Assembly: GCA_021432605.1 (NCBI GenBank)
Contig: MU271155.1
Location: forward strand, 248,001 to 312,000
Direction of reading: 5' to 3'
Length of the DNA stretch: 64,000 nucleotides
Origin: Coniochaeta sp. PMI_546
Lineage: Eukaryota > Ascomycota > Sordariomycetes > Coniochaetales > Coniochaetaceae
Under the pieces are notes generated by a model that saw only the letters and a list, made by a program, of their open reading frames with translations, was not told where the DNA came from and did not search any database. Both the position numbers and the translations under genes were made by a program. Positions 11,696 through 23,083 of the stretch are shown piece after piece (positions within the stretch are counted from its first letter, which is position 1; each line of letters starts with the position of its first letter).

Positions 11696-14600
11696 GGCAG
11701 ATAACGTGGCTGATAGATAGCTCAGGTGTATAGGAGAGTGTGCTGGCACTGGGGATAGAGAGCGAGGAGTGAGGTACTCGAAGCTCGCAGATCAGAACGG
11801 TCAAACAGTTGCTAAAGCTCCTGAGCAATCATGTAGTTCAGGAAGATGGCGAGGAAAGAAGCATTACCCTCTAGATTCCTGGCCGCTCACAAGAATGGAA
11901 GGCCTCGAGGAAGTGGGAACTCAAATCCAAAAGCCCAGGAGTAGAGAAGCAGAGGCGATGAAAGGGAGAGTCAGTCGAACGCTGGATAAAAAGGCACAAA
12001 CATGAGAGTGGTCTTGGAGCAAGTGACTGGCTTGGGGCGAGGGAAGCAACACCGCGTGGTTCACGTCGTCACTCTGTTATCAAATCCGCCATGGAGAACA
12101 AGACGGAATTTGGTAACAATGCAGGGTAGAGGAAAAGAAAAAAAAAAATTTCTCGCCGCCACCAATTTGCACCTATTCTCTGTGCAACCTCAACAACCTC
12201 TCATGATAAGAGATTCACGGTTTCCCAGGAAAGTTGTGCGCGATGCAGTGCGCGGAAGTAGAATGGCAGCCTCGTCTTGTCTCCAAGGCCCCTGCAACTT
12301 GCTGGAGGTTGGCGGTCACAATCTCCATTTGAGGAACCCTAGCAAAGATAGAGAGCTAGGGTATATCCTTGTCGCGGATATCGCAACCAGGGAGAGGCGC
12401 CAGGGGGAAAGCTTCCGGCATTAGCTTGCAAGATTTAGAGTGGTATGCTCAAATCTAGGTACCCAAGGTGTATGTTCTGTCCACCATAGGAGGCAGGGAT
12501 CTGCTTGCTCACAATACTGCGGTGCTTGTGCAAAGTTGTGCCAGTGTGGAGCCAGTTCATTCCGTTTCAGTGGGATGAAGGATTGGAAAAGAACAAACTC
12601 CGACGAGACCAGGGGCTGAAATCCCTGACGAATGACTGGCATCTGGAAGCTCATGACGAAACACAGTTGTACTGCAATGTATCGACGAGATTCGCAATTG
12701 TTCACTCACCCCACAGCTCGTTATAGGGCAGCGCACGCCCAATTGAGCTCGACTTCGCGGATGCCGGGATGGCTGTACCGGGCTCCGACACCTGTCATTC
12801 GAGCCGCTCCCCACATTAGCCGCTCCCCCCTGTCATGGGAGCTCTTGCGCCTGTAGAACACACACCCCTCCAGCAAGGCTGCTTCGCGGAGAAAGTTGCT
12901 AGAGTTACACGTGAGGGAGAGGTCTTGGGAACATCGGTTTTCACTCGAATATTCCGGCTACCAGTGCACTGCCTTGCACGTCACTTTAGCACCAAGTTGG
13001 AGAAGGTCGAGCAGTCAAAGATGTAGTATTACCACAAGCCCTCCTCGACGTGATTGTAGCTCACCGGCACAGCCATGTTGACCGGAAACGAGAAGCAGCA
13101 GCAGGGCAGCAACTGTTGGTCTGTGGATACAGTGATAAAGTTCCCATGCGGATTGTGCTTCTGGAATCTTCTCTAGTGTTTGGGGTAGGGCCACGCCATC
13201 CTTCACACGCATCTACACGTTGTACACGCTCACCTCACCATCTTTGCAGCAGGGAACGACACCATCGATGCAGATCAAGTTCAAGGTCGGAGCCTCGCCC
13301 CCAGGCATCTTCCTCGCTCGTTCTGCACTTGCGACGCATCCCAGCATCAACCCTGTCGAGCAGTGAACTTACCACGATCACCTTCGTGGAGCTCCGAGCT
13401 CAACACTAGTGCGGCACCCGGACACACGCCGCCGAACTACAACACGGTGAAGGTACGCAGGAGGGATAGCTAAAGGACACCCACACCACTCTGGTTCTAT
13501 TAAGGTCCGACATCGACGATCTGGTTATTATGTAACTTACGGTTTCGCTCTTGGCCCCCGACACGATTGCCAATAATCCGTAGATGCAATAACGCGCGAT
13601 CATGCAACGATCCTGACCCTGTCAATGGGTAGACCTTTTCTTATTTCCAAGTTCTTCAATTCCCAGAATGACTCGGCAGACATGTGTTCTGCGGGGTGAA
13701 GAGTTTGGTGTGTGTGGGTTACGATGCGCGAGCTCCTGCGCAGGTGACACGGTCGCTCTTTTGTTGCTGTTGGCTTCCTAGCGTGGGTAGGGTATGACTC
13801 ATGGACAAGCAGACCGTAAGGTACCTCCGAGAGAGAGAGGCTCAGTTGACGTTGGAAGGAAGAGCTGGACTCTGGTTGGCTTGGTTGGAGACACGTAGGA
13901 CGAGGCCGTTTGGGAGCCGAGTTCTACCTAGACACGTTTTCTGCCAGTTGTTCGCGAAGTATTCGGCAGTGAAGAAGCATGCAATTTTGAGCAACGGCTT
14001 GCAGAAGTGTCGCACCGGTCTTGTCGCTGCATTTTGTGGACTGCATTGGGAGCGATTGCTAGGACTCTTAGCAGACGTTGAGGCCGGGCGTGGCGCCTGA
14101 CGGAGTCACTACTCTCGACTTCATTCCCGCGCCCGCGATTCGCACCCTGCCTTTTACTTGGGACACAGTGCTCTTCGTTGTTGAAAATCGGTTGGAAGGG
14201 AATCTTGGTGCATTGCGAGGCCTCCTGTCTGCCTTACAGTTTCAGAAATGGTCGCTGCCGGGCCGGTGGTAGCCTCAGTGTTCTTGACCTGTGAAACGAC
14301 CCGGAGAATGCATATCCATTTGAGGACCGCCGTTTCGATGACAGTCTACCTGTGAGCTGTTTCTCTGAAGCTCTCTTATTAAGATGGTATTGTGGTATCC
14401 TGTGGTGGATCAGGGGGTGATACCTTGCCTTAACCATGATGAACAGTTGCCGCCCTCGCTTTGGCAATAAGGTCACAACAAGGGCAGACATGATGGGCAG
14501 CGCGCGGCGCTTGGAATAGCAATAGCTTCAGTTCACCGTCGGCTAAGGTAGTCCATGCCCCCCCACACGCAGCGGAGGGATGAACCCGGTGCTTCATTCC

Positions 14601-17600
14601 AAGCGCTGCAGTAGCCGCAGAACAACATTCCTCTCTTGTACTAAGTACATGCTTAGCACTTAACTGGACAAGCTTCAGTGCTTGTAGCCCGGTATCAGGT
14701 TCGAGTTGTCCCAGTTATGCCCTGTAGTTAGTGCAGTGCTACAGCACCATGGACCAAGCCACTGATCCAGTCAACGGTCTGAGGATTTCTGGGCCATCTG
14801 CCCTTTCCGCTTAACTACTCCAAATGCTGTGAGATGTTCCGCGGTCATTCTGGATACCTCGAACACGCTAACATCTTCTCGGTCACTCCCATCTCAGCAC
14901 CCCTGCGTTATAACGAGTTGGATGGCTGGCCGGTCAACCGGGCTCGACTCCACTGCAAGCCGATGTGGCCTCAAAGGAACTGCTCTCTCAGGCGAAGCCT
15001 GGATGCCCGTCTCCGGAAAGCCCTGCTGCATATGCTGTGCAACCACATATTACCCCTGTCCCAATTTCTTGGATGCCCAGCCTCAATTTATTCGAATGCA
15101 CACAGACCTTTCCATCTGCTTCAAGGCAATCAGTGACAGCGAGTACTTGGTTCACATTGTCACCTTGGTCTATGCAATCGGGACGATGTATATCCACGTA
15201 CAAACCGGGCATCACTGATACCGGGCAGAAATTAGCTCGCATTGAGAAAGAGCGCCTTTTTACGGTCATGCATCAATCTTGATAGTTCATCCTCCTCTGA
15301 GTGCGACAGCTCCTTTATTGTGCCACGATACTGCATCAAAATAGGCGGATTAGATCTGGAACATTGCAGAGCTGGCCGACATGATGTGCTGTTGGTAAAA
15401 ATTTTCGCAAATCTCAAGAAAGTAGAGCGCGCTTTGCACTTCAATCGTAATCATTGCATGGTTCCCAATCGTAAACATGTTGCAGATCTGATATCGCTAG
15501 ACGCTGCTGGTATTGCCTCAAGCGACGACCCTGTATTTTGACCACCGGGAGTCAATCATTCCAAGCAAGAGAAGTCAATCTCTGGCATCGGTCCATACAT
15601 CATTACGCCTTGCGGGAGGATAAGACCTAGCAGGTCTAGCTCCATCGTAACAATGGCTAAATTTGGCACTGAACTGCCTGGCCGTACCGACGGGCCAACA
15701 TCCATTCTCTCCTGACTCTCAATCCGGCGCGCAGCATTCCAGTCTCGCTCCCATCGCTCTAAAATTTCCCAGGGCCCTGTCCCTGTTAAGCGGTTGCCGT
15801 CGGCTGAGAACGTCGTTGAGCTAGAACAACTGGGTCTTGTTGCAAGCCCCTGAAGACGTTGGTTGTTCAGGCACTCCAAGAGCCACTGAGAGACATACAA
15901 CGGTCGAGGTACTATTCCCGGCATTAGAACATCGATAACTACCTGGCTTACCCTCCTGAGTCACTGGCATCGCAGGGGCTGAGCCTCAATAGGCCAAAGG
16001 TAGCCAACAAGCAAGTTGGCCTTGAACGCAACGTAAAGAACTGGGACTTGCCTATGGTTTCCGCAGTCGAATCAGAGAAAAAGAACACCGAACCGGCCAT
16101 TTTCGAGTAACGCGTGCGTCTTGATGTGCAGATTGCAAACAGTACAGTCTGAAGAGGCGTAATCGGAGGCGTGCTCAGCACGCTTGCACACTGACACTTT
16201 TACGACACGACGAGACGCATAGGCTTCTCGGCGACATACTTGCTGATATTTATAGGACACTCATTATCATTGTCAACAAAAAGGTTAGCTCATTTTGCGC
16301 TTCTCGCTCCTTGCTGTACACAATGTCTCGAAGGTCAATTAATTCTCTGGCGATGATAGTTTTGCGTCTTGGCTGCGATTGAACCTCAACTACCAGGGGT
16401 TGGCTCACACAGAAACCCTGCAGTTGTGCTGACTTCCGTCTGGCGTACACACTGGCCACTGACATTTGTCTCGGCGTAGATGACCTTGGCTAGCTGCAAC
16501 CCGTCGCTCATCCTGTCTCGATGTGGAAATGGGTGCATGATGGGGGCTTGCCGGTCACATAGCCGGAACGCTCCCGGCGTGGATGCAAAGGAGCAAGCGG
16601 TGTGGACAGTGCACTTCACTCGGTGCCGAACTCCTTCTAGGTGTGACTGCTTGCTTCTGAAAGACATTGGAAGCCCCTCGGAGGGCACCCGCGAGACTTC
16701 AGCAGGGATGTGACTTTCTCTGATTCGTCCCATACATGATGCCCATCACCACGAAGTCCATGTTTGCCGTCTTGACCTAACATTCTTTTCTTTTTCCTTC
16801 CTTCCGCTTCCTGCAAGGGATAGATATGTCATGGACGCACAAGTGAGAAGTGACAAGTGGCAACGAGGCCAAGTCGAGGCCTTGCTTTGGTTCGCCTGTC
16901 AGGGACTTGTCTCAAGGAACCCGTACCTCATCACCATCACTCTACTGTTACGCGATAACCTGCACAGGAGTCAAATTGCAACGAAGTAATGACACGCGCC
17001 GCATCACCGACTCAGCATTTCGGAGGCGAGACGAATGCAGATCTGCACGATGTCCCGTGGAGACTTCAAACAAGGGTAGTGCCAAAAATGACGCTCCTGC
17101 TTCGCTCTCCCACGGAAGCCGTCTTGCGTCCATGACCTAGGCTTCAAGCTCCAATAGAACCAGAAACTGCCATAAAGTGACGGGCGATGGTTCGAGTTGT
17201 TTGATTGGGGCGTAGCTCGACGCCTGAGTGGCGGCTGAGGAGTCTCCCTCCCAGTTTCACGTCACCCAACACTTCCCGGCTGCCCTCGACATTCGACGCA
17301 GCACGATGGAAGGTTTTAACAGGTGGTCGTAATGAATCAACCATTCTCCAGTTTTGACCTTGACGAACCTGTTCCACACGAGTCACTCCCAATCGCATCT
17401 CCGGAGGATCACATGGCGACCGGAGCCCGCTCGTCTTCCGCCTTCACTCGCGACGAGCAGCAAGACCACAATTGGACGACCAACCAGTCCCAGTACTGGC
17501 TTGGCAATGCTCTTGTCGACTGCTCGTTCGTTCGACCCCTCGATCAACAGCCTCCGAGCATCCCGAGTCTATGTCGTCAGCAACTACCCATAACAGTCGA

Positions 17601-18883
17601 ACCCTCCTTGCGATGATACTACACCATCTGCTTCTCCTATATTCCAACAGCATCCAATGACAAGGACCTATCAGTGCCTTGCCATTTGCACAGAATGAAG
17701 TCAAAGCCCGGTTTGGTCTTGCACTATTGCCAAGGAGCTCACAAGAAGACTTCTGTCAGCGGTCACGACCTGTTCGAAGACAAGAGTGCAGTATGGCTTT
17801 CGTCGATTGACATTTATTTCTTTCCTTGTTTGTTCCTTGCCTGTCACTATCACAGAAGAGCTAACCATGTCTCGCAAATGGACAGACGTCGCTACCTCAT
17901 CACCAGCGCCGGGTGGTCATGAGCGCCATGGATCGCGATCTGCAGCTCAGCATCCAGTTCTCCATCAACGCAAAGAGAAAGCATCTGAAACGACTGAGGC
18001 CAAGATGCCGACAAACAGTAGTAGAACTCTCATACACACCCGCCTCAAAATCGCTGCCTCGCCGCCCACTTTGCACTGGCTTGGAATCCTTCTGCTCTCT
18101 CTCACCTCCCAGTTGCTGCCAGCCGACATCCCTCATCACGCCAGGCTCAAGCCCCCGTATCGATCAACGTGCAACCTCCCCTTATTGCACACTTACTGCA
18201 TCCGAACCTTGCCTTAACCGACAAAGACATAGCTTAATCCCCTATCTGCCACTCGTGGCCCTCGATATACACTCCACGAACAGAAGGGCATGGCACAAAG
18301 GTACTTGTAGCACACTACATCTCCACAAAGCCCTCCAAAAGAGGAGACTGTTCCTGGAGATTGAGAACACATTGATCGGGGTCTGTCCAGGAATTGACCC
18401 CGGGACCCCTCGTCGGCAAAAGCTTCAAAGTGTACCCTAAGCGACAATCATACCGCGAGGTCACCAGACCGACGAATATACCCATTGTTGGGCGTGACAG
18501 TGCGCGTGTGTGGTGGGCTGAAGACGATTGCCAGTGGTGCCCGACTCGTGTAACCTCCGTGGCGAACACCGCTGGCTCGCCAGTGGCGGAGCACTTGGGT
18601 CACAGCATCGCGGGGCTTTCTATCATTCTTCCGCAAGTGCATCCGAGAGCTCGGTGGCCGGTTGATATCGGGGACCGGCTACTATGGGTTCGGGCTAAGG
18701 ATGGTCTGACCTGCGATTTACTGAGTTTCGAGGGGGAGGTTCATCTAGCGCAGGTGGGCGGAGAAACCCCTACAGGATGTCAGTCGTTTTGGGTACGAGC
18801 TGGGCCTGCATTGTTGCGTCCTTCTTCATAATTTTGCTAGTAGATAGTGTTTTGAATGCCTATTTTATATTCTAATTATTTAT
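11696..18883. other. 7.2-kb gene-poor region
   Basis: Many short overlapping ORFs occur on both strands, but none has a recognisable domain. Some (such as 13801-14100 plus and 16072-16465 minus) could be decayed exons. Base composition is not obviously AT-rich, so this is not a plainly RIP-mutated transposon. The best single candidate, 15556-15924, is listed separately. Confidence 0.4.
15556..15924 (-). CDS. possible small hypothetical protein or terminal exon
   Basis: An ATG-started ORF of 122 aa with a protein-like composition (PRPLYVSQWLLECLNNQR, then PNLAIVTMELDLLGLILPQG and an acidic C-terminus). No family is recognised. Upstream minus-strand ORFs at 16072-16465 might be further exons, but I could not connect them with convincing splice sites. 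Confidence 0.25.
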   Translation of the reverse strand: MPGIVPRPLYVSQWLLECLNNQRLQGLATRPSCSSSTTFSADGNRLTGTGPWEILERWERDWNAARRIESQERMDVGPSVRPGSSVPNLAIVTMELDLLGLILPQGVMMYGPMPEIDFSCLE

Positions 18884-20554
18884 CTACATCTCTGGCAGAA
18901 GCAATGGGTCCTTCAACAATCGCTCCATATCTTCGGCCTTCAAGGCAACAGAAATATCAAGGCCGTTGTCAGTCCACGCAGGCTTCCCGTCAGCTACGAC
19001 GTTCTGCCCGGACGGCGGCGCCTCTTTAATGAGTATACACCCATCCATATCTGGCACAACGCCATCAGCATACCGGACAGCAGAACCCATGCCAAAGTCA
19101 ACTTCATATATCCCAGCGCGTGCCCATGTCGTCACGAGTATATGCTTCCGACCCAGGAAAGCCTGCCAGATACGCTGGGGTGACTTCTCAAACGCCAGTG
19201 CGTGTAGATGACAGCCTATCTCTGCCGCATCGCTACACTTCAAGATCACCGAGCGGATGCGCGTAGCGATGTCCTGCAGAGCAAATTCCCCTCCCTGATA
19301 AGCAGCGACCTGAGGTGCGTACATGTCGATGTCGACCATGAGGACCGGAGAACCTATGAAGTCGTCGCCGAGGCGCAACACCTGCCGCATGCCGATGACC
19401 AGATTGCAGTGCACATCTTCAAAGCTCCCGTTCAACTGACGAGCCCGCACGATGCAGGACCATATGTGCGCTAGCACCGCGTCGTGTTTGCTAACCCTGG
19501 CGCCTTTGACTTTGACACCCGAGTCCGCCCCCGGAGGGGTTCGTGTGGCCGCTTCGAACAGGTAATCGACCTGCCTGCGCGTCAAGTGGATGACGTAGCT
19601 CGACACTGGAGCAGCGACGTCCCAATCGTGCCATGGCATCGGAAGGCTATGGCGGGCCGGCTCCAACTCTTGGCCGCGATAGACATCCGGGACGCTGGTC
19701 GGCCAAGGACAGCTTTTCACTGATTCCTCGGCCCACCAGTCGAAGCGACTCATGGGAAGAGACATGGCTGCCAGCACGATTTCCTCGTCATAGTCATCGT
19801 CGTTGATGTCGCCCTGGGCCCAATCATCGACTTTTGCCGGTTCGAACACGGGGCTCAACCGCGGCATGGGCTGACCCTCCAGCATGGCGTGGGATACATT
19901 GCCCCAGTCCTTGATGAGGTGGACCAAGGCCGCGATGTCGGCCATCGGGTGCGCGGATTTGGCGGCTAGGACGAAGCTGCCGCAGGACAGCTGCGTGACT
20001 TGGACTGCGAGTAGGGGCTTTCGGAGGCCATGCTCGTCTGGGTGATTCGGCTCGAGTGTTGAGTGTATCGTTGTTGGGGGAGCAAATCCTTTTAGGGATG
20101 CTTCTCGGCGGTCCCATAAAGGCAGACTTTCTGTCCGGTTGGCCGGATAGAGCGTGTCTAAGGTCGCTTGGCTCGTGGCCGTCACGAACTCGACGCCCGG
20201 GTCTTCACGAGTGCCGAAGTGCGCGTATATGCGACCGAAGCGTCGGGCGTGAGGGGGGAAGTCCCTCGCTTCGTCTCCTGTTGGGCCTGTCAGGGCGGTG
20301 ACTGCCTTGCATTGGCCGCACCATTGCGGATAGCCACTGAGGGTTGTCTGGAGGGATTGCTTGAGATGACGCGCAAGGTCAAAGTCTTTGGGCACATGTT
20401 GGGGACGCTCAAATAGCCAGATGGCTTGAGTGAGGGCGAAGTTCGCAGTTGTCGCGTCCAGGAGCGACAACGGCACCGCGCGCTCGTATGGCGCTGGTGT
20501 CTCAGGCAACACGCGCTCTGTTTTGGTGACGATGACTTCGATTGTTGGCGACAT
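18884..20554 (-). CDS. BAHD-family (transferase family) acyltransferase
   Basis: A single exon of 556 aa with an ATG start. It matches fungal PF02458-type proteins, which move acyl groups from CoA to hydroxyl or amine acceptors. The catalytic HxxxD is HPMAD at residues 202-206. The structural DFGWG motif appears as DFGMG at 486-490, followed by AVRYADG. Length is normal for the family (about 450-560 aa). Such enzymes often decorate secondary metabolites, but the substrate cannot be read from sequence. The inverted-repeat element at 20778-21262 sits 224 bp upstream of the start codon, inside the likely promoter. Confidence 0.88.
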   Translation of the reverse strand: MSPTIEVIVTKTERVLPETPAPYERAVPLSLLDATTANFALTQAIWLFERPQHVPKDFDLARHLKQSLQTTLSGYPQWCGQCKAVTALTGPTGDEARDFPPHARRFGRIYAHFGTREDPGVEFVTATSQATLDTLYPANRTESLPLWDRREASLKGFAPPTTIHSTLEPNHPDEHGLRKPLLAVQVTQLSCGSFVLAAKSAHPMADIAALVHLIKDWGNVSHAMLEGQPMPRLSPVFEPAKVDDWAQGDINDDDYDEEIVLAAMSLPMSRFDWWAEESVKSCPWPTSVPDVYRGQELEPARHSLPMPWHDWDVAAPVSSYVIHLTRRQVDYLFEAATRTPPGADSGVKVKGARVSKHDAVLAHIWSCIVRARQLNGSFEDVHCNLVIGMRQVLRLGDDFIGSPVLMVDIDMYAPQVAAYQGGEFALQDIATRIRSVILKCSDAAEIGCHLHALAFEKSPQRIWQAFLGRKHILVTTWARAGIYEVDFGMGSAVRYADGVVPDMDGCILIKEAPPSGQNVVADGKPAWTDNGLDISVALKAEDMERLLKDPLLLPEM

Positions 20555-20777
20555 AGCCAGAGGTCAATACGCTGCGATATCTAGACATTTGTGTCTCACT
20601 TGAACGAAGTGTCACTAGCGCTATATAGTTCAAAGCTACTGTTGCACAAGCGACGCGAGCGATACGCGTGCGGCGAGTGACTCACGTGGAGATAGATATG
20701 CCCGGCGGAAATGGAGAGTCATCAAGCTTCCACTTTTGGATTAGTGCCTGGTCCACGGGACAAAGCTAGCTGGGCCA

Positions 20778-20831
20778 ATACCGTATTAACTAGGTACCCT
20801 TCCGGGCCAACTACCATTTTGGGCCACCCCA
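20778..20831 (+). repeat. left terminal inverted repeat
   Basis: The left arm of the 485-bp element, inverted relative to 21212-21262. It contains the two GGGCCA-type blocks and a GGTA insertion absent from the right arm. Confidence 0.8.
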
Positions 20832-21211
20832 CTTCTACCACTAAATCATATTAAAATACTCTATATTTGAAAAACCTATAGTTTATTAACAAAATATAAA
20901 CATATTATCTTTAATAAGTTAAAAATGGAAAAAAATATAAGGAAATATATAAAGTTTAATTTTAAATTATAATTATTTTATTTATTTAATTAAGTAAGAT
21001 TATCGCTTATAAAAATCAAATAAATATTCTTTTAAACGATATTTCTGTTTAATAAATTACTAAAAATTAAAGTCTCTTGAAAATTAAAACTCTTACTAAT
21101 AAAAATTTTGTTTTATTAGCTTTATTTTTTACTTAATTTTAAACTATTTAATAAATTTATTATTTAATTTTCTGAAATAATAAGCTTAAAGGTGTAAGTA
21201 GTTATGGAAAA

Positions 21212-21262
21212 GTAGGGTGGCCTAAAAGGGTAGTTGGCCCGGAAGGGTAGTTAATACGGTAT
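21212..21262 (-). repeat. right terminal inverted repeat
   Basis: The reverse complement of the left arm with about three mismatches, ending ATACGGTAT. Confidence 0.8.
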
Positions 21263-21486
21263 CTACAACCGCCCTTGTTCATGTATCGTCTCCTGGTTCC
21301 TGGTCACACGACGGGTTCCTGCATCACTAGCACCAACAAGTAACAACTCTGCACTCGTCCATGGTAGTAATATTCACATTTTATCTCTTCATTCGACGGG
21401 TAGCTGGTTTCTTGACTTCCAGTCCTCCACTGCTGTTCGCAACACGCCGCAACCCGTCATTTTCTCCCCTCCTGCTCTGCGCCGCC

Positions 21487-21506
21487 AAAAAAAAAAAAAA
21501 AAAAAA
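21487..21506 (+). repeat. A20 homopolymer
   Basis: An uninterrupted run of 20 A, with a second run of seven A shortly after, 28 bp before the start codon of the Ras-like gene. Confidence 0.9.
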
Positions 21507-21533
21507 CAATAAAAAAACCCCACCAGGGATGCT

Positions 21534-22408
21534 ATGATGTCCCGAATGGGCTCATGGATCCGGAACTTCTGCAGGGATCGGGGACATACACCCAAGCCTG
21601 AGGGGACTGGACCAACCCCTCCGAATCCTGTTGTGCGCGCCTTCCGGCAACCTTTTGATGACAGCCCACAGCAGGCCGAGTTCATGAAGATACATGGAGC
21701 TGTATCGAAAGCTCCACACACGCACCTATACGTGGATATTGTAGGTGCTCCAGGAGTTGGCAAGATGTCGTTGATAAAAAAGGTACTCCTCTTCGTTGTC
21801 TATGTGTTGGCTCTGGCTGATCTATCCCGACTATGTAGATGACCTACGGTGACATGAGAGGCGGAGAAAGGGAGGAGTGGGTCATGCTTATGTGTGACGA
21901 ACCATATGTCTGGTACCACTGCGAGGGCAAGAGATATAACCTGGTGGCCGTTCCTAACTCTAAGCCTTACTCTTCTCCGGGGAACAATGCGAGTGCGCTC
22001 AAGCGAGAGAATACGCGACAAGACTTGAAGAAGCGAGCGCAGAATGACAGGTCGGGTTTAAATTCGACAGGATACCGAAGGCTTGTCTTTGTTTACGACA
22101 TATCGTCAAAGGCGTCGTTCGAGGAGTTGACGGAGCGCTTCGACGACTTACTTGTTCGCTGTAATCATGTGTCCTCGTCCTCTCCAGTCATGATTCTGGG
22201 GTTGAAGGCAGATGTCAGCGATGACGTACGACAGGTGTCGAAGGATGACTTGAGGGATTTTGCTGCCAGTCGTGGCTGTCTCTTCGCGGAGTGTTCGGCA
22301 AAAACAGGTTCGAATGTTGACGAGGTGTTCTGCCTCATCACGGAGCAAGTTCACATCGTCAGAACCGCCTCTGAGGGGAGAGAACACAAAACACTACCTG
22401 CACCGTAG
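21534..22408 (+). CDS. degenerate Ras-superfamily GTPase-like protein
   Basis: Two exons: 21534-21782 and 21839-22408, giving 272 aa with a 56-nt intron. The first exon ends with a P-loop, GAPGVGKM (residues 71-78). The second has VFVYDISSKASFEEL, a G4-like LGLKAD and a G5-like ECSAKTGSNVDEVF, in Ras order. Two key elements are off. The Mg-binding Ser/Thr after the P-loop Lys is Met, and no DxxG switch-II motif is seen (AVPNSK lies where it is expected). A long insert precedes VFVYDIS. It may be a pseudo-GTPase or a fast-evolving member. No lipidation CaaX box is present at the C-terminus. Confidence 0.7.
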
Positions 22409-23083
22409 TTCCAGTCAGACTAGGTAGCTTTTGGTACCGATGCCGGACCATCGAATTGTGGTGATGGGCTTTGGCAGAAGATCGGACACATGTGGATTGC
22501 TAGCGACTTACCATGGTGGGAAAGGTATAGGATCAATATTCAGGGTACGGACGCATTCCTTTTTGTTTTCTCGTGAGCTCTCTTACGTTAATACCGGGGC
22601 CACAGGCGGCTACTCTGATGGTCTCGATGACCTGGGCTCCGTCGGGATCAAGAAGAGGTGCTAATATACAGCCCTGGGGTACCTTGCATGCGACGCTGTG
22701 CCAGGGTAAGATCCAACACTCCTGAACTGTTGGAGCTAAGGCCTTGCGGTCTTTGCATGGGCACCACGCATGAGGTTATTGAAGCAACATGACGGCACGG
22801 AACCTAGTCCGCTGCCAGCGTAGTACCTGACCGCCAAGGCATCCCGGACTACGTACCTAAAGCGGGATAACTCCTGAGCTCTTCGCAAAATGATGGAACA
22901 GACGGACTCGGGCAAATAGGGGAATGCAACCTACGCTTCATCGCGCGTTACGCGATAGCCATGAACTGCGTAGTGGCTATATAGGACTCTGACTCTGCAC
23001 AGCTTTATCGTCGAGAGTCGACCGAATGCATGCTAACTCGGTGCTTCGAACTTTGGAAGCACTGAGAATCTCTTGGGCTCAAG
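22409..23083. other. intergenic
   Basis: No gene is supported. It should contain the former promoter of the GH71 pseudogene, but I see no clear TATA box. Confidence 0.35.

Larger units (their letters stand above)
20778..21262. mobile_element. AT-rich MITE-like element with terminal inverted repeats
   Basis: The left arm (20778-20831) and right arm (21212-21262) are inverted repeats of about 50 bp. Both begin ATACCGTATTAACTA, then CCCTTCCGGGCCAACTACC and a GGCCACCC block. The left arm carries an extra GGTA and there are a few mismatches. The core (about 20850-21180) is nearly all A/T and has no ORF. The outermost bases fit insertion at TA. It has no transposase, so it is either a non-autonomous DNA element or a remnant whose core was eroded by RIP. 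Confidence 0.8.
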
